64,000 nt of DNA from Citricoccus sp. K5. Its GTDB lineage: Bacteria > Actinomycetota > Actinomycetes > Actinomycetales > Micrococcaceae. Under the pieces are notes generated by a model, which was not told the DNA's origin, searched no databases, and saw nothing but the letters and a program-made list of their open reading frames with translations. The stretch spans positions 1,316,909 to 1,380,908 of the forward strand of contig NZ_LR732817.1 in the NCBI RefSeq assembly GCF_902506195.1, read 5' to 3'. Shown piece after piece: positions 26,746-36,468 of the stretch (the first letter of the stretch is position 1; each line of letters begins with the position of its first letter). Made by a program: the position numbers and the translations under genes.

Positions 26746-28848
26746 ATGGCTGATCCGGCCAGCTACCGCCCGAGGACCGGCGAGGTGCCCACCTCGCCGG
26801 GGGTGTACCGGTTCCGCGACCCGGACGGGCGCGTCATCTACGTGGGCAAGGCCAAGAACCTGCGGTCGCGACTCGCCTCCTACTTCCAGGACCCCAACGG
26901 GTTGCATCCCAAGACCCGGGCGATGGTGTTCACCGCCGCCTCGGTGGAGTGGACCGTGGTCGGCTCGGAGCTGGAGGCCCTGCAGCTCGAGTACACCTGG
27001 ATCAAGCAGTACACACCGCGGTTCAACATCATGTACCGGGATGACAAGTCCTACCCGTACCTCGCCGTGACGATGAACGAGAAGTACCCGCGGGTGCAGG
27101 TCATGCGCGGGGACAAGCGCAAGGGCGTGAAGTACTTCGGACCCTTCCACCCGGCCAAGGCCATCCGTGAGACCGTGGACCTGATGCTCCGGGTCTTCCC
27201 GGTCCGGACCTGTTCCTCTGGCGTCTTCCGGCGGGCCGAGCTCACGGGCCGGCCCTGTCTGATGGGCTACATCGACAAGTGCGCCGCCCCGTGCGTGGAC
27301 CGGATCAGCCAGGCGGGGCACCGGCAGCTCGCGCAGGACTTCTGCGACTTCATGGCCGGGGACGCCCAGAAGTACATCCGCCGCCTTGAAGCCCAGATGA
27401 AGGAGGCCGTGGCGGACCTGCGCTACGAGGACGCCGCGCGTCGCCGGGACGACATCGCGGCCTTGAAGCGGGTGTTCGAGCGCAACGCCGTGGTCCTCTC
27501 GGAATCCACGGAGGCAGACATCTTCGCCTTCGCCGACGACGAGCTCGAGGCCGCCGTCCAGGTGTTCCACGTCCGGGACGGGCGCATCCGCGGTCAGCGC
27601 GGCTGGGTGGTCGAGAAGGTCGAGGACGTCTCGGGTGCCACCATGGTGGAGCAGCTGCTGGAGCAGGTCTACGGCTCGCTCGAGGACACCAGCCGCATCC
27701 CGCGCGAGGTCCTCGTGCCCGAGCTGCCGGAGAACGCCGACCAGGTGGCCGCCCTGCTGTCCGGCATGCGGGGCGCCCAGGTCAGCCTGCGGGTGCCGCA
27801 GCGCGGTGACAAGAGGTCCCTGATGGAGACCGTCAAGGAGAACGCCGTGCTCGCGCTGCGGATGCATAAGACGCGCCGCTCCGGAGACCTGACGACTCGC
27901 TCCGCCGCACTGCGCGAGCTCCAGGACGCCCTCGAACTGCCCGAGCCGCTGCTGCGGATCGAGTGCTATGACATCTCCCACGTATCCGGGACCAACGTGG
28001 TCGGCTCCATGGTGGTGGTGGAGGACGGGATGCCGAAGAAGGCCGACTACCGCAAGTTCAGTGTGACGGGGGATGCCGCCCGGGATGACACGGCCGCCAT
28101 GCGCAACGTCCTCACCCGCCGGTTCCGCCACTACCTGGAGGACCAGGAGCGCAGTGGCACGTTCGCCACCGGGGAGATCGCTCTCGAGACGGATCCGGCG
28201 GATCCGGCTGGTCAGACGGGTCCCGGCGGAGCGGCAGAGGGCCCGGCCGGGGCACCCGCGGACGGTCCGTCCTCGCGCCGTTTCGCCTACCCGCCCTCCC
28301 TCGTGGTGGTCGACGGCGGCCCCCCACAGGTGGCCTCGGCCGTCCAGGCCCTGGCGGACCTGGGGATCACCGACCTGCCCGTGGTCGGCCTCGCCAAGCG
28401 GCTCGAGGAGCTGTGGCTGCCGGGCGAGGAATTCCCCCTCGTGCTCCCGCGCGCCTCCCAAGGGCTCTACATGCTGCAGCGGATCCGCGACGAGTCCCAC
28501 CGCTTCGCCATCACCTTCCATCGGGAGAAGCGTGGTAAGTCCATGGTCTCCTCTGCCCTGGACGGCATCGAGGGTCTGGGCCCGGCCAAGCAGAAGGTCC
28601 TGCTCAAGCACTTCGGTTCGGTCAAACGCATCCGTGCCGCCAGCGTGGATCAGCTGCAGGAGGCCCGGGGCATCGGCCCGGCCCTGGCGGCCACCGTCCA
28701 CGCGGCTCTCCACCCCGAGATCTCGGCGCCCGAAAGCGAGTCCGCTGAAGCCGCGGAGGCCGCTGGGACTGCCGAGCCTGCCGAGATGGCCTCGGCGGAC
28801 CGGGTGACGCACGGCGTGAACCTGACCACCGGGGAGATCCTGGAATGA
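26746..28848 (+). CDS. uvrC: Excinuclease ABC subunit C
   Basis: Makes both incisions in nucleotide excision repair. The 700-residue protein has an N-terminal GIY-YIG nuclease (PGVYRFRD...VIYVGKAKNLRSRL), a Cys pair region CLMGYIDKCAAPC, a UVR motif (LEAQMKEAVADLRYEDAARRRD) for UvrB, an RNase H-like 5' nuclease (IECYDISH, VVVDGGPPQV) and C-terminal helix-hairpin-helix repeats (LDGIEGLGPAKQKVLLKHFGS in part). A low-complexity Ala/Gly/Pro insert at about 483-508 lies inside the nuclease half, and an Ala/Glu tail extends the C-terminus. No LexA box was seen before it. Confidence 0.97.
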   Translation: MADPASYRPRTGEVPTSPGVYRFRDPDGRVIYVGKAKNLRSRLASYFQDPNGLHPKTRAMVFTAASVEWTVVGSELEALQLEYTWIKQYTPRFNIMYRDDKSYPYLAVTMNEKYPRVQVMRGDKRKGVKYFGPFHPAKAIRETVDLMLRVFPVRTCSSGVFRRAELTGRPCLMGYIDKCAAPCVDRISQAGHRQLAQDFCDFMAGDAQKYIRRLEAQMKEAVADLRYEDAARRRDDIAALKRVFERNAVVLSESTEADIFAFADDELEAAVQVFHVRDGRIRGQRGWVVEKVEDVSGATMVEQLLEQVYGSLEDTSRIPREVLVPELPENADQVAALLSGMRGAQVSLRVPQRGDKRSLMETVKENAVLALRMHKTRRSGDLTTRSAALRELQDALELPEPLLRIECYDISHVSGTNVVGSMVVVEDGMPKKADYRKFSVTGDAARDDTAAMRNVLTRRFRHYLEDQERSGTFATGEIALETDPADPAGQTGPGGAAEGPAGAPADGPSSRRFAYPPSLVVVDGGPPQVASAVQALADLGITDLPVVGLAKRLEELWLPGEEFPLVLPRASQGLYMLQRIRDESHRFAITFHREKRGKSMVSSALDGIEGLGPAKQKVLLKHFGSVKRIRAASVDQLQEARGIGPALAATVHAALHPEISAPESESAEAAEAAGTAEPAEMASADRVTHGVNLTTGEILE

Positions 28849-28868
28849 GAGGGGTGGACTGGACTGGG

Positions 28869-28880
28869 TAGTCTGGACGC
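28869..28880 (+). promoter_or_regulatory. Leaderless -10 of rapZ
   Basis: TAGTCT (28869-28874), 6 bases (GGACGC), then ATG at 28881. Confidence 0.6.
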
Positions 28881-29774
28881 ATGAGCGACGGCCTGACCCC
28901 GGTGAAACCACCCACCTCTGAAGTCCTCATCGTCACCGGCATGTCGGGAGCGGGACGGACCACCGCCGCCCACGCGCTGGAAGACCACGGCTGGTACGTG
29001 GTGGAGAACATCCCGCCACAGCTCTTCATCACCCTGACGGACCTCGTGGGCCGTTCCCCGGAGGCGATCCCGCGGCTGGCCCTCGTGGTGGACGTGCGGT
29101 CCAAGGAGCTCTTCAAGGACATCCAGGAGGCCCTGGGCCAGTTACGTGCCCAGGGCGTGGACTACCGGGTGCTCTTCCTGGATGCCAGTGACGAGTTGCT
29201 GGTGCGCCGTTTCGAATCGGCCCGCCGCCCGCACCCCCTGCAGGGTTCCGGCCGCATCCCGGACGGGATCGCCGTCGAACGCCTGCTTCTGCGGGAGCTG
29301 AAGGAAGAGGCCGAGATCGTGGTGGACACCAGCACGAAGAACGTGCACTCGCTGGCCACCACCATCACGGAGCTGTTCACCGAGTCCGGCCCCATTGTGC
29401 TGCGTCTGAACGTCATGAGCTTCGGCTTCAAGTACGGGCTCCCGCAGGACGCGAATTTCATGGCCGATGTCCGGTTCCTGCCGAACCCGCACTGGGTCCC
29501 CGAGCTGCGTCCCTTCACGGGCCGGGACACCGCGGTCTCGGATTTCGTGCTGCAGCAGCAGGGCGCCAGTGAGTTCGTGGATCACTACCTCGAGGCGCTG
29601 GTGCCCGTCCTGGACGGCTACCGCCGGGAGAACAAGCACTATGCCACCTTCGCCATCGGCTGTACGGGTGGCAAGCACCGCTCGGTGGCCGTGGCCGAGG
29701 AGCTGGGCCACCGGCTGAGCCAGCAACCGCGGGTCACGGTCAACGTGCACCACCGGGACCTGGGCCGGGAATGA
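28881..29774 (+). CDS. rapZ: RapZ-type nucleotide-binding protein (YvcJ family)
   Basis: A 297-residue P-loop protein of the RapZ/YvcJ family. In E. coli RapZ is an RNase E adaptor for small-RNA decay; the actinobacterial role is less clear. The Walker A is GMSGAGRTT (20-28), with Arg where Lys is usual; GAGR is common in actinobacterial members. The C-terminal domain carries IGCTGGKHRSVAVAEEL. The rapZ-yvcK-whiA order is a widely conserved cluster. Its stop overlaps yvcK by ATGA. Confidence 0.93.
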   Translation: MSDGLTPVKPPTSEVLIVTGMSGAGRTTAAHALEDHGWYVVENIPPQLFITLTDLVGRSPEAIPRLALVVDVRSKELFKDIQEALGQLRAQGVDYRVLFLDASDELLVRRFESARRPHPLQGSGRIPDGIAVERLLLRELKEEAEIVVDTSTKNVHSLATTITELFTESGPIVLRLNVMSFGFKYGLPQDANFMADVRFLPNPHWVPELRPFTGRDTAVSDFVLQQQGASEFVDHYLEALVPVLDGYRRENKHYATFAIGCTGGKHRSVAVAEELGHRLSQQPRVTVNVHHRDLGRE

Positions 29775-30838
29775 GTGGGATGGCGGGGATGCCGGGCATG
29801 AGCAGCCATTTCACGGGCCAGTTGCCCCTGGCGCCCAGTTCCGTTCCGGCGCCGGGCCAGCCGGCCGGGACGTACGATCCGACCCTGCGCGTCACCGCGC
29901 TCGGCGGCGGCCATGGGCTGTCGGCCACGCTGCGGGCCCTGCGGCTCATCGCCGGGGAGATCACGGCCGTGGTGACGGTGGCCGACGACGGGGGATCCTC
30001 GGGCCGCATCCGCCGGGAGATGGACGTGCTGCCGCCTGGTGACCTGCGGATGGCCCTGGCCGCCCTGTGTGATGACACGGACTGGGGGCGGACCTGGCGC
30101 GATGTCATGCAGCACCGGTTCACCTCCAAGGAGGGCACCGAGGCCACGCTGGACAACCACTCCCTGGGCAACCTGTTGATCGTGGCCCTGTGGGAGCTGC
30201 TCGGTGACCCGGTGGGCGGACTGCGCTGGGCCGGGGCCCTGTTGGGTGCCCGCGGTCAGGTGCTGCCCATGTCCACCGTGCCGCTGGCGATCTCCGGTGC
30301 CGTGCTGTCCGAGAACGAGAAGGGCGAGCTGGTCCGGCGGACCGTGACGGGCCAGTCCTCGCTGGCGGCCGCCGGGAAGAACACCAGGGTCTCCCACATC
30401 CGGCTCGAACCGGAGAATGCCCCCGCCTGTGAGGAGTCCATGGAGGCCATCGAGCTCTCCGACTGGATCGTCCTCGGGCCCGGTTCCTGGTACACCTCCG
30501 TCCTGCCGCACCTGCTGCTACCCGAGCTGCGTGACGCCCTGGTCCGCACTCCGGCCCGGAAGGCGCTCGTGATGAATCTCACCACGGACACCGCGGAAAC
30601 CTCCGGCATGAACGCGGCGGACCACCTGGAGGTCATCCACCACTACGCGCCCGATCTGCGGTTGGACGTCGTCATAGCAGACCAGGACGCGGTCCAGGAC
30701 GCCCAGGGCTTCGTGGATGCGGCTGAGCGTCTGGGGGCCGCGGTCCTGTTTAGTAGGGTTGGTGCCGGTTCGGGGACCCCGATCCATGACCCACTGCGTC
30801 TGGCTTTGGCCTTTCAGGAGGCCTTCAAGGGCTCCTGA
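29771..30838 (+). CDS. yvcK: YvcK/CofD-like gluconeogenesis factor
   Basis: A 355-residue CofD-like protein. It shows [51 protein letters not shown] and [15 protein letters not shown]. YvcK binds UDP-sugars in studied species and is needed for growth on gluconeogenic carbon and for normal cell shape. A Met/Gly-rich N-terminal tail of about 40 residues precedes the fold, so a start further in is possible, but the ATGA overlap with rapZ favours the annotated one. Confidence 0.93.
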   Translation: MSGMAGMPGMSSHFTGQLPLAPSSVPAPGQPAGTYDPTLRVTALGGGHGLSATLRALRLIAGEITAVVTVADDGGSSGRIRREMDVLPPGDLRMALAALCDDTDWGRTWRDVMQHRFTSKEGTEATLDNHSLGNLLIVALWELLGDPVGGLRWAGALLGARGQVLPMSTVPLAISGAVLSENEKGELVRRTVTGQSSLAAAGKNTRVSHIRLEPENAPACEESMEAIELSDWIVLGPGSWYTSVLPHLLLPELRDALVRTPARKALVMNLTTDTAETSGMNAADHLEVIHHYAPDLRLDVVIADQDAVQDAQGFVDAAERLGAAVLFSRVGAGSGTPIHDPLRLALAFQEAFKGS

Positions 30839-30915
30839 TACGGTCATCGTCGTCCGTCACGCCCACCGGTATGGCGGCTCCACCAGTACAAGCGAGAGAT
30901 GTGAGGCGAGACGCC

Positions 30916-31902
30916 ATGGCGTTGACTGCGGCGGTGAAAGAGGAATTGGCCCATCACGGGATCAAGAGCTCTTCCGAACGGAAGGCCGAGGTCTCGGCCA
31001 TGCTGCGCTTCGCCGGGGGACTGCACATCATCTCCGGCCGGATCGTCATCGAGGCCGAGCTGGACCAGGCCGCCACCGCCCGCCGACTCCGGACCGCCAT
31101 CGCCGAGGTCTACGGCCACGGCAGCGAGATCATCGTCGTGTCCGGCGGCAATCTGCGCAAGGGCAGCCGCTACGTCATCCGGGTGATCCGTGATGGCGAA
31201 TCCCTCGCCCGCCAGACCGGCCTGCTGGACGTCCGCGGCCGCCCCGTGCGTGGTCTGCCCCCCATGATCGTCAACGGTTCCGTCGCCGACGCCGAGGCCG
31301 TGTGGCGCGGAGCCTTCCTGGCGCACGGGTCCCTCACCGAACCGGGCCGGTCATCCTCCCTGGAGGTCACGTGCCCCGGCTCCGAGGCCGCCCTGGCACT
31401 GGTGGGGGCCGCCCGCCGGCTCGGCATCGCCGCCAAGGCCCGCGAGGTGCGCGGCGTGGACCGCGTGGTCATCCGTGACGGAGACGCCATCTCGGCCCTG
31501 CTGACCCGAATGGGGGCGCACGACACCGTGCTGGTGTGGGAGGAGCGCCGCACCCGCAAGGAGGTCCGCGCCACCGCCAACCGGCTGGCCAACTTCGATG
31601 ACGCGAACCTGCGGCGTTCGGCCCAGGCCGCCGTCGCCGCCGGGGCACGGGTCGAACGGGCTCTGGACATCCTCGGCGACGAGGTCCCGGACCACCTCAA
31701 GTACGCCGGGCAGCTGCGCGTGGACCACAAGCAGGCGTCCCTGGACGAACTCGGACGGCTGGCCGATCCGCCCATGACCAAGGACGCCATCGCTGGCCGG
31801 ATTCGCCGACTGCTCGCCATGGCGGACAAGCGGGCCATCGAGGAGGGCCTGCCCGGGACCGACGCCGCCCTGCCGTCGGACACGTCGGAACATGACGCCT
31901 GA
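30916..31902 (+). CDS. whiA: WhiA DNA-binding protein
   Basis: A 328-residue WhiA: an N-terminal LAGLIDADG-type fold lacking nuclease residues ([26 protein letters not shown]) and a C-terminal helix-turn-helix ([27 protein letters not shown]). WhiA is a sporulation regulator in Streptomyces and affects cell division in non-sporulating Gram-positives. I placed the start at ATG 30916 ([11 protein letters not shown]), the family start; an upstream in-frame ATG at 30871 adds a non-conserved tail. It follows yvcK after 77 bases. Confidence 0.95.
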   Translation: MALTAAVKEELAHHGIKSSSERKAEVSAMLRFAGGLHIISGRIVIEAELDQAATARRLRTAIAEVYGHGSEIIVVSGGNLRKGSRYVIRVIRDGESLARQTGLLDVRGRPVRGLPPMIVNGSVADAEAVWRGAFLAHGSLTEPGRSSSLEVTCPGSEAALALVGAARRLGIAAKAREVRGVDRVVIRDGDAISALLTRMGAHDTVLVWEERRTRKEVRATANRLANFDDANLRRSAQAAVAAGARVERALDILGDEVPDHLKYAGQLRVDHKQASLDELGRLADPPMTKDAIAGRIRRLLAMADKRAIEEGLPGTDAALPSDTSEHDA

Positions 31903-32126
31903 CGACTCCTGAATCACGCTCTGCGGGGGTGCTGTGATGACCACACCGCAGCTGGCCGGTACCTGGCCGGCAACTTTCCGGCGGCTGAACATTCCGGCTC
32001 TGAGCGGAACCGGTGGCCAACGCCCCCACAGGGGTGCTTAGGATGGGAAGCAAGGTCTCCTGACGGGGGCCAGACACCAGGGCCCGGCACCCCGGACCCT
32101 GGATACATGTCCATCAAGGAGGAAAC
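31903..32126 (+). promoter_or_regulatory. whiA-sodA intergenic region
   Basis: Holds an imperfect hairpin CTGCGG (31921-31926) / CCGCAG (31946-31951) that may end whiA transcription, a direct repeat of CTGGCCGG, and a -10-like TAGGAT (32039-32044) for sodA. The sodA ribosome site AAGGAGGAAAC is unusually strong for this genome. No metal-regulator box was recognised. Confidence 0.4.
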
Positions 32127-32750
32127 ATGGCTGAATTCACCCTGCCGGAACTTGATTATGACTACAGCGCGCTGGAGCCCCACATCTCGGCGAAGATCAT
32201 GGAGCTGCACCACTCCAAACACCACGCCACCTATGTGAAGGGTGCCAACACCGCCCTCGAGAAGCTGGCCGCCGCCCGCGAGAGCGGCGATTTCGCCACC
32301 GTCAACCAGTTCTCCAAGGACCTGGCGTTCAACCTGGGTGGGCACACCAACCACTCCATCTTCTGGAAGAACCTGTCCCCGAACGGCGGGGACAAGCCCG
32401 AGGGCGAACTGGCCGCGGCGATCGACGAGTTCTTCGGCTCCTTCGACAAGTTCCAGGCCCACTTCACCGCCGCCGCGCTGGGCATCCAGGGCTCCGGCTG
32501 GGCCGTGCTCGCCTACGAGCCGATCGGCGGCAACTTGGTCATCGAGCAGTTCTACGATCAGCAGAACGGCGTCCCCGTGGCCACCATCCCGCTGTTCCAG
32601 CTGGACATGTGGGAGCACGCCTTCTACCTCGACTACCAGAACGTCAAGGCGGACTACGTCAAGGCCATCTGGAACATCGTGAACTGGGCGGACGTCTCGG
32701 CCCGCTTCGAGGCCGCCCGCGCCGGCGCCTCCAAGCTCATCACCCCCTGA
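32127..32750 (+). CDS. sodA: Superoxide dismutase, Mn-type
   Basis: Converts superoxide to oxygen and peroxide in the cytosol. A 207-residue Fe/Mn SOD with ligands His28, His76, Asp160 (in [12 protein letters not shown]) and His164. The second-sphere residue at position 145 is Gln (YDQQ); mycobacterial Fe-SODs have His there and Mn-SODs have Gln, so Mn use is predicted. No signal peptide. It is monocistronic between whiA and gap, with its own terminator. Confidence 0.96.
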   Translation: MAEFTLPELDYDYSALEPHISAKIMELHHSKHHATYVKGANTALEKLAAARESGDFATVNQFSKDLAFNLGGHTNHSIFWKNLSPNGGDKPEGELAAAIDEFFGSFDKFQAHFTAAALGIQGSGWAVLAYEPIGGNLVIEQFYDQQNGVPVATIPLFQLDMWEHAFYLDYQNVKADYVKAIWNIVNWADVSARFEAARAGASKLITP

Positions 32751-32767
32751 ACCAGGTGACCCGTTGA

Positions 32768-32800
32768 CGGGCCGGCCGGCCACTGTGGTCGGCCGGCCCG
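32768..32800 (+). terminator. Terminator after sodA
   Basis: A 15-bp stem with one G-U pair (left arm 32768-32782, right arm 32786-32800) rich in GGCC repeats and a 3-base loop, followed by CTTCGTGTCTT. Confidence 0.8.
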
Positions 32801-32857
32801 CTTCGTGTCTTCAGACCACACTTCTCGTTCCTCTCCGTCCGACCGAAAGGCACCACC

Positions 32858-33871
32858 GTGAGTACTGCAACCAGGATCGCCATCAACGGATTCGGCCGCA
32901 TCGGCCGCAACGCACTGCGTGTCATCGAGCAGGAGGGCCACGATCTCGAGCTGGTGGCCGTGAACGACCTCGCGGACGTCGAGGACCTGATGTACCTCGT
33001 GAAGTACGACACGATCCTGGGGCGCTACCCGCACGGGATCGAGCTCGTGGACGGCAACCTGGTCGCCAATGGCAGGACCATCCGCGTCTTCTCCGAGAAG
33101 GACCCGTCGAAGCTGCCCTGGGACGAGCTCGGCGTGGACATCGTCGTCGAGTGCACCGGTCACTTCACCCGGGCCGAGGACGCCCGCAAGCACCTGGAGG
33201 CCGGCGCCCGCAAGGTCGTGCTCTCGGCCCCCGGCAAGGGCGTGGACGGCACCTTCGTGATGGGCGTCAACGACTCCACCTACGACCCGGCCATGGAGAT
33301 CATCTCGGCCGCCTCCTGCACCACGAACTGCCTGGCCCCCATGGCCAAGGTCCTACACGACTCCTTCGGGATCGTGGACGGCATCATGACCACCATCCAC
33401 GCCTACACCGGTGACCAGAACCTGCATGATGGGCCGCACCCCAAGGACCGCCGCCGCGCCCGGGCCGCCGCCCAGAACATGGTCCCCACCTCCACCGGCG
33501 CCGCCAAGGCCATCGGCGAGGTGATCCCCTCGCTGAAGGGCAAGCTGGACGGTTTCGCCATGCGGGTGCCCACGATCACCGGCTCCGCCACGGACCTCAC
33601 CGTCGAACTGGAGAGGGAGGCCTCGATCGACGAGGTCAACGCCGCCTTCCAGGCCGCAGCACAGACCCCGGAGTTGCAGGGCCGCCTGGTCTACAACGTG
33701 GACCCGATCACCTCCTCGGACATCATCACCTCGCCGGCGGCCTGCACCTTCGACGCCCCCTTGACCAAGTCGATCGGCAAGACCGTCAAGATCATCGGCT
33801 GGTATGACAATGAGTGGGGGTACACCTGCCAGTTGATGGACCTGACCTCCATGGTCGCCTCTAAGCTGTAG
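32858..33871 (+). CDS. gap: Glyceraldehyde-3-phosphate dehydrogenase, type I
   Basis: Oxidises glyceraldehyde-3-phosphate to 1,3-bisphosphoglycerate in glycolysis. 337 residues; NAD-binding INGFGRIGRN at the N-terminus, catalytic Cys154 in SAASCTTNC and His181. Residue Asp37 after VAVN (VAVNDL) fits NAD rather than NADP preference. It starts with GTG 32858 behind GAAAGG. It leads the gap-pgk-tpiA-secG cluster. Confidence 0.97.
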   Translation: MSTATRIAINGFGRIGRNALRVIEQEGHDLELVAVNDLADVEDLMYLVKYDTILGRYPHGIELVDGNLVANGRTIRVFSEKDPSKLPWDELGVDIVVECTGHFTRAEDARKHLEAGARKVVLSAPGKGVDGTFVMGVNDSTYDPAMEIISAASCTTNCLAPMAKVLHDSFGIVDGIMTTIHAYTGDQNLHDGPHPKDRRRARAAAQNMVPTSTGAAKAIGEVIPSLKGKLDGFAMRVPTITGSATDLTVELEREASIDEVNAAFQAAAQTPELQGRLVYNVDPITSSDIITSPAACTFDAPLTKSIGKTVKIIGWYDNEWGYTCQLMDLTSMVASKL

Positions 33872-33924
33872 TCCGGGTTCGAACCCCGCCCACCCAAGTT
33901 CCACCGTCCCGGAAGGCCCTGTGC

Positions 33925-35241
33925 ATGACCGCCAAGACCCTTGACGACCTGCTGGAGGCAGGAGTGGCTGGACGCCACGTCCTCGTCCGCTCCGACCTCA
34001 ACGTCCCGCTGGAGGATGGCGCCGTGGCTGACGACGGCCGCATCCGTGCCTCGCTGCCGGTCATCACCGCGCTGGCCGACGCCGGCGCACGCGTGGTCGT
34101 CATGGCCCACCTCGGGCGCCCGAAGGGCACGGCGGACCCGGCCTTCTCGCTCCGGCCCGCGGCCGAGCGGATGGCCGAGCTGGCCGGTCGTGAGGTGCGC
34201 CTGGCCGCGGACGTCACGGGCGCCTCGGCCCGTGAGGAGTCGGCGAACCTGCCCGACGGAGGCATCCTCCTCCTCGAGAACGTGCGGTTCGATCCGCGCG
34301 AGACCTCCAAGGACGAGGCCGAGCGTGCCGCGCTGGCCGCGGAGATGGCGGCCCTGACCGATGGCAGCGGCTCGTCCGAGTCGGCTCAGGCGACCCAGGG
34401 CGCCTACGTGGATGACGCCTTCGGCGCCGTGCACCGACGGCACGCCTCGGTGTATGACATCGCCGGCCTGCTGCCGTCGTACCAGGGTGGCCTCGTGTTC
34501 CGTGAGCTGGACGTGCTGTCCCGCCTGACCGGAGAGCCGGACCGCCCCTACGTGGTGGTCCTCGGAGGCTCCAAGGTCTCGGACAAGCTGGCGGTGATCG
34601 ACAACCTGATGGACCGCGCGGACACCCTGCTGATCGGGGGCGGGATGCTGTTCACCTTCCTCAAGGCCCAGGGCCACGAGGTCGGTGCCTCCCTGCTGGA
34701 GGAGGACCAGATCCCCGTCGTCACCGAATACCTGGCGCGCGCCGAGAAGGGCGGCTGCCGGATCGTCCTGCCCACGGACATCGTCATGGCCTCGGCCTTC
34801 GCCGCCGACGCCGAGCATGAGGTCCTGCCCGTGGAGGCCCTGACCTCCGGTGCGCACGGCGCCTCTGCCCTGGGCCTGGACATCGGCCCCGAGACGCGTG
34901 TGGCGTTCGGCGAGGAGATCCGCCGCGCCGAGACCGTGTTCTGGAACGGGCCGATGGGTGTCTTCGAGTTCGAGGCCTTCGCCCATGGCACCCGCACGGT
35001 GGCCCAGTCCCTGACCGAGTCCACCGGGCTGACCGTGGTGGGTGGCGGTGACTCGGCGGCCGCCGTCCGGGCCCTGGGCTTCGATGACGAGCAGTTCGGC
35101 CACATCTCCACCGGTGGCGGTGCCTCCCTGGAGTACCTCGAGGGCAAGTCCCTGCCGGGCATCGACGCCCTGGAGCGCTCGGCCACGGGCCACGGCATGA
35201 ACCACAGCGCAGGTCCTGACGCGGCACAGGCAGGTGCCTGA
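33925..35241 (+). CDS. pgk: Phosphoglycerate kinase
   Basis: Transfers phosphate from 1,3-bisphosphoglycerate to ADP. 438 residues with [28 protein letters not shown], the hinge region [13 protein letters not shown] and the nucleotide-binding WNGPMGVFE and [12 protein letters not shown] short Ser/Ala-rich insert ([13 protein letters not shown]) before YVDDAFG and an Ala/Gly tail make it slightly long. It follows gap after 53 bases and precedes tpiA by 2 bases. Confidence 0.97.
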   Translation: MTAKTLDDLLEAGVAGRHVLVRSDLNVPLEDGAVADDGRIRASLPVITALADAGARVVVMAHLGRPKGTADPAFSLRPAAERMAELAGREVRLAADVTGASAREESANLPDGGILLLENVRFDPRETSKDEAERAALAAEMAALTDGSGSSESAQATQGAYVDDAFGAVHRRHASVYDIAGLLPSYQGGLVFRELDVLSRLTGEPDRPYVVVLGGSKVSDKLAVIDNLMDRADTLLIGGGMLFTFLKAQGHEVGASLLEEDQIPVVTEYLARAEKGGCRIVLPTDIVMASAFAADAEHEVLPVEALTSGAHGASALGLDIGPETRVAFGEEIRRAETVFWNGPMGVFEFEAFAHGTRTVAQSLTESTGLTVVGGGDSAAAVRALGFDDEQFGHISTGGGASLEYLEGKSLPGIDALERSATGHGMNHSAGPDAAQAGA

Positions 35242-35243
35242 GC

Positions 35244-36059
35244 ATGACCTCGAAGACCAACGGCGTCTATGACCGCACCCCGCTCATCGCGGGCAACTGG
35301 AAGATGAACCTGGACCACCAGCAGGCCGTCACCCTCGTGCAGAAACTGACCTGGATCCTCACGGACGCGGACCACGACTTCGAGAAGGTCGAGGTGGCGG
35401 TGTTCCCGCCCTTCACGGACCTGCGCAGTGTCCAGATCCTCGTGGCGGGGGACCGGCTGCCCCTGGTATACGGGGCTCAGGACGTCTCTGCGGAGGATTC
35501 CGGGGCCTTCACCGGCGAGATCTCGGCACAGTTCCTGTCCAAGCTAGGGTGCCGCTACGTCCTGGTCGGCCACTCCGAGCGGCGCACGCTGCACGGCGAG
35601 GACGACGCCATGGCCAACCGCAAGCTCACCGCAGCACTGCGGCACGGCCTCGCGCCCGTCCTGTGTGTGGGCGAGGGCCTGGACGTCCGGCAGGCCGACC
35701 GCCACGTGGAGCACACCCTGGCCCAGCTCCGTGGAGCGCTCGAGGGCCTGTCCACCGAGCAGGTCACCGACCTGGTGGTGGCGTACGAACCCGTGTGGGC
35801 CATCGGCACCGGCGAGGTGGCCGGCCCGGACGACGCCCAGCAGATGTGTGCCGCCCTGCGCGCCGACGTCGCCTCCCGGTATGGTGAGGAAGCCGCCGAG
35901 GGTCTCCGCCTGCTGTATGGCGGATCCGTCAAGTCCTCGAATGCGGCCTCCATCCTGCGGGAGAAGGACGTGGACGGCCTCCTCGTGGGTGGCGCCAGCC
36001 TGGACGAGGCCGAGTTTGCTAGCATAGTCAGGTTCGAGCATCACCTGCTGACTGACTGA
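35244..36059 (+). CDS. tpiA: Triosephosphate isomerase
   Basis: Interconverts dihydroxyacetone phosphate and glyceraldehyde-3-phosphate. 271 residues; substrate-binding AGNWKMN, catalytic His in VGHSERR, catalytic Glu in [14 protein letters not shown], and the phosphate-binding LYGGSVK and LVGGASL. It starts 2 bases after the pgk stop, so translation is probably coupled. Confidence 0.97.
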   Translation: MTSKTNGVYDRTPLIAGNWKMNLDHQQAVTLVQKLTWILTDADHDFEKVEVAVFPPFTDLRSVQILVAGDRLPLVYGAQDVSAEDSGAFTGEISAQFLSKLGCRYVLVGHSERRTLHGEDDAMANRKLTAALRHGLAPVLCVGEGLDVRQADRHVEHTLAQLRGALEGLSTEQVTDLVVAYEPVWAIGTGEVAGPDDAQQMCAALRADVASRYGEEAAEGLRLLYGGSVKSSNAASILREKDVDGLLVGGASLDEAEFASIVRFEHHLLTD

Positions 36060-36141
36060 TTCCGGCTGTTCGGCTCCGGTCGGACGGCGCAGAAGAACCC
36101 GAACGGGCCGGTGACGGCCTCCCGCCAATGGAAAGAGTGAC

Positions 36142-36393
36142 GTGGACGTCCTGACCCTCATCCTGCAGATCGCCCTGGCCGCCATCAGTGTCCTGCTGGT
36201 CCTGCTGATCCTGCTGCACAAGGGCCGCGGCGGCGGTATGTCCGATATGTTCGGCGGCGGCGTGACCTCTTCACTGGGTGCTTCCGGCGTGGCCGAGAAG
36301 AACCTGAACCGCATCACCGTCACCCTGGGCCTGACCTGGGGTGCGATCGTGGTGGCCCTCGGCCTGATCATGCGGTTCTCGCAGGACTTCTAG
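36142..36393 (+). CDS. secG: Preprotein translocase subunit SecG
   Basis: A small inner-membrane partner of SecYE that assists protein export. 83 residues with two hydrophobic helices (about 3-25 and 55-76) and the loop motif HKGRGGGMSDMFGGG between them. It starts with GTG 36142 behind GAAAGAG. Location after tpiA is a common actinobacterial arrangement. Confidence 0.95.
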   Translation: MDVLTLILQIALAAISVLLVLLILLHKGRGGGMSDMFGGGVTSSLGASGVAEKNLNRITVTLGLTWGAIVVALGLIMRFSQDF

Positions 36394-36409
36394 CCCGTCC
36401 TGGACGGGC
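36393..36409. terminator. Short hairpin between secG and pgl
   Basis: GCCCGTC / GACGGGC, a 7-bp stem with a 3-base loop starting at the last base of the secG stop, between convergent genes. It is weaker than the other terminators in the window. Confidence 0.5.
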
Positions 36410-36468
36410 GGCAGTGGCAGCGGCACAGAGCTGTCGGCCCACCCCAGTCCGGCAGCCAGTCCACCAGG

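Noticed and set aside
26332-28911. A very long open frame (859 codons) on the strand opposite uvrC, and similar ones opposite rpsA, tkt and sufD.
   Set aside because: In GC-rich DNA the antisense frames of strongly biased genes stay open. Their translations are low-complexity Arg/His/Gly-rich and match no family, while the sense genes are certain.
28938-28964. Walker A of RapZ has Arg in place of Lys (GMSGAGRTT).
   Set aside because: GAGR-type P-loops are common in actinobacterial RapZ proteins, so this is a lineage trait and not a broken gene.
33872-33889. GGGTTCGAACCC between gap and pgk looks like a tRNA T-arm or an integration remnant.
   Set aside because: The T-stem pairs at only four of five positions, and the DNA upstream is gap coding sequence with no other tRNA arms. 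The match is explained by a 12-bp GC-rich palindrome.
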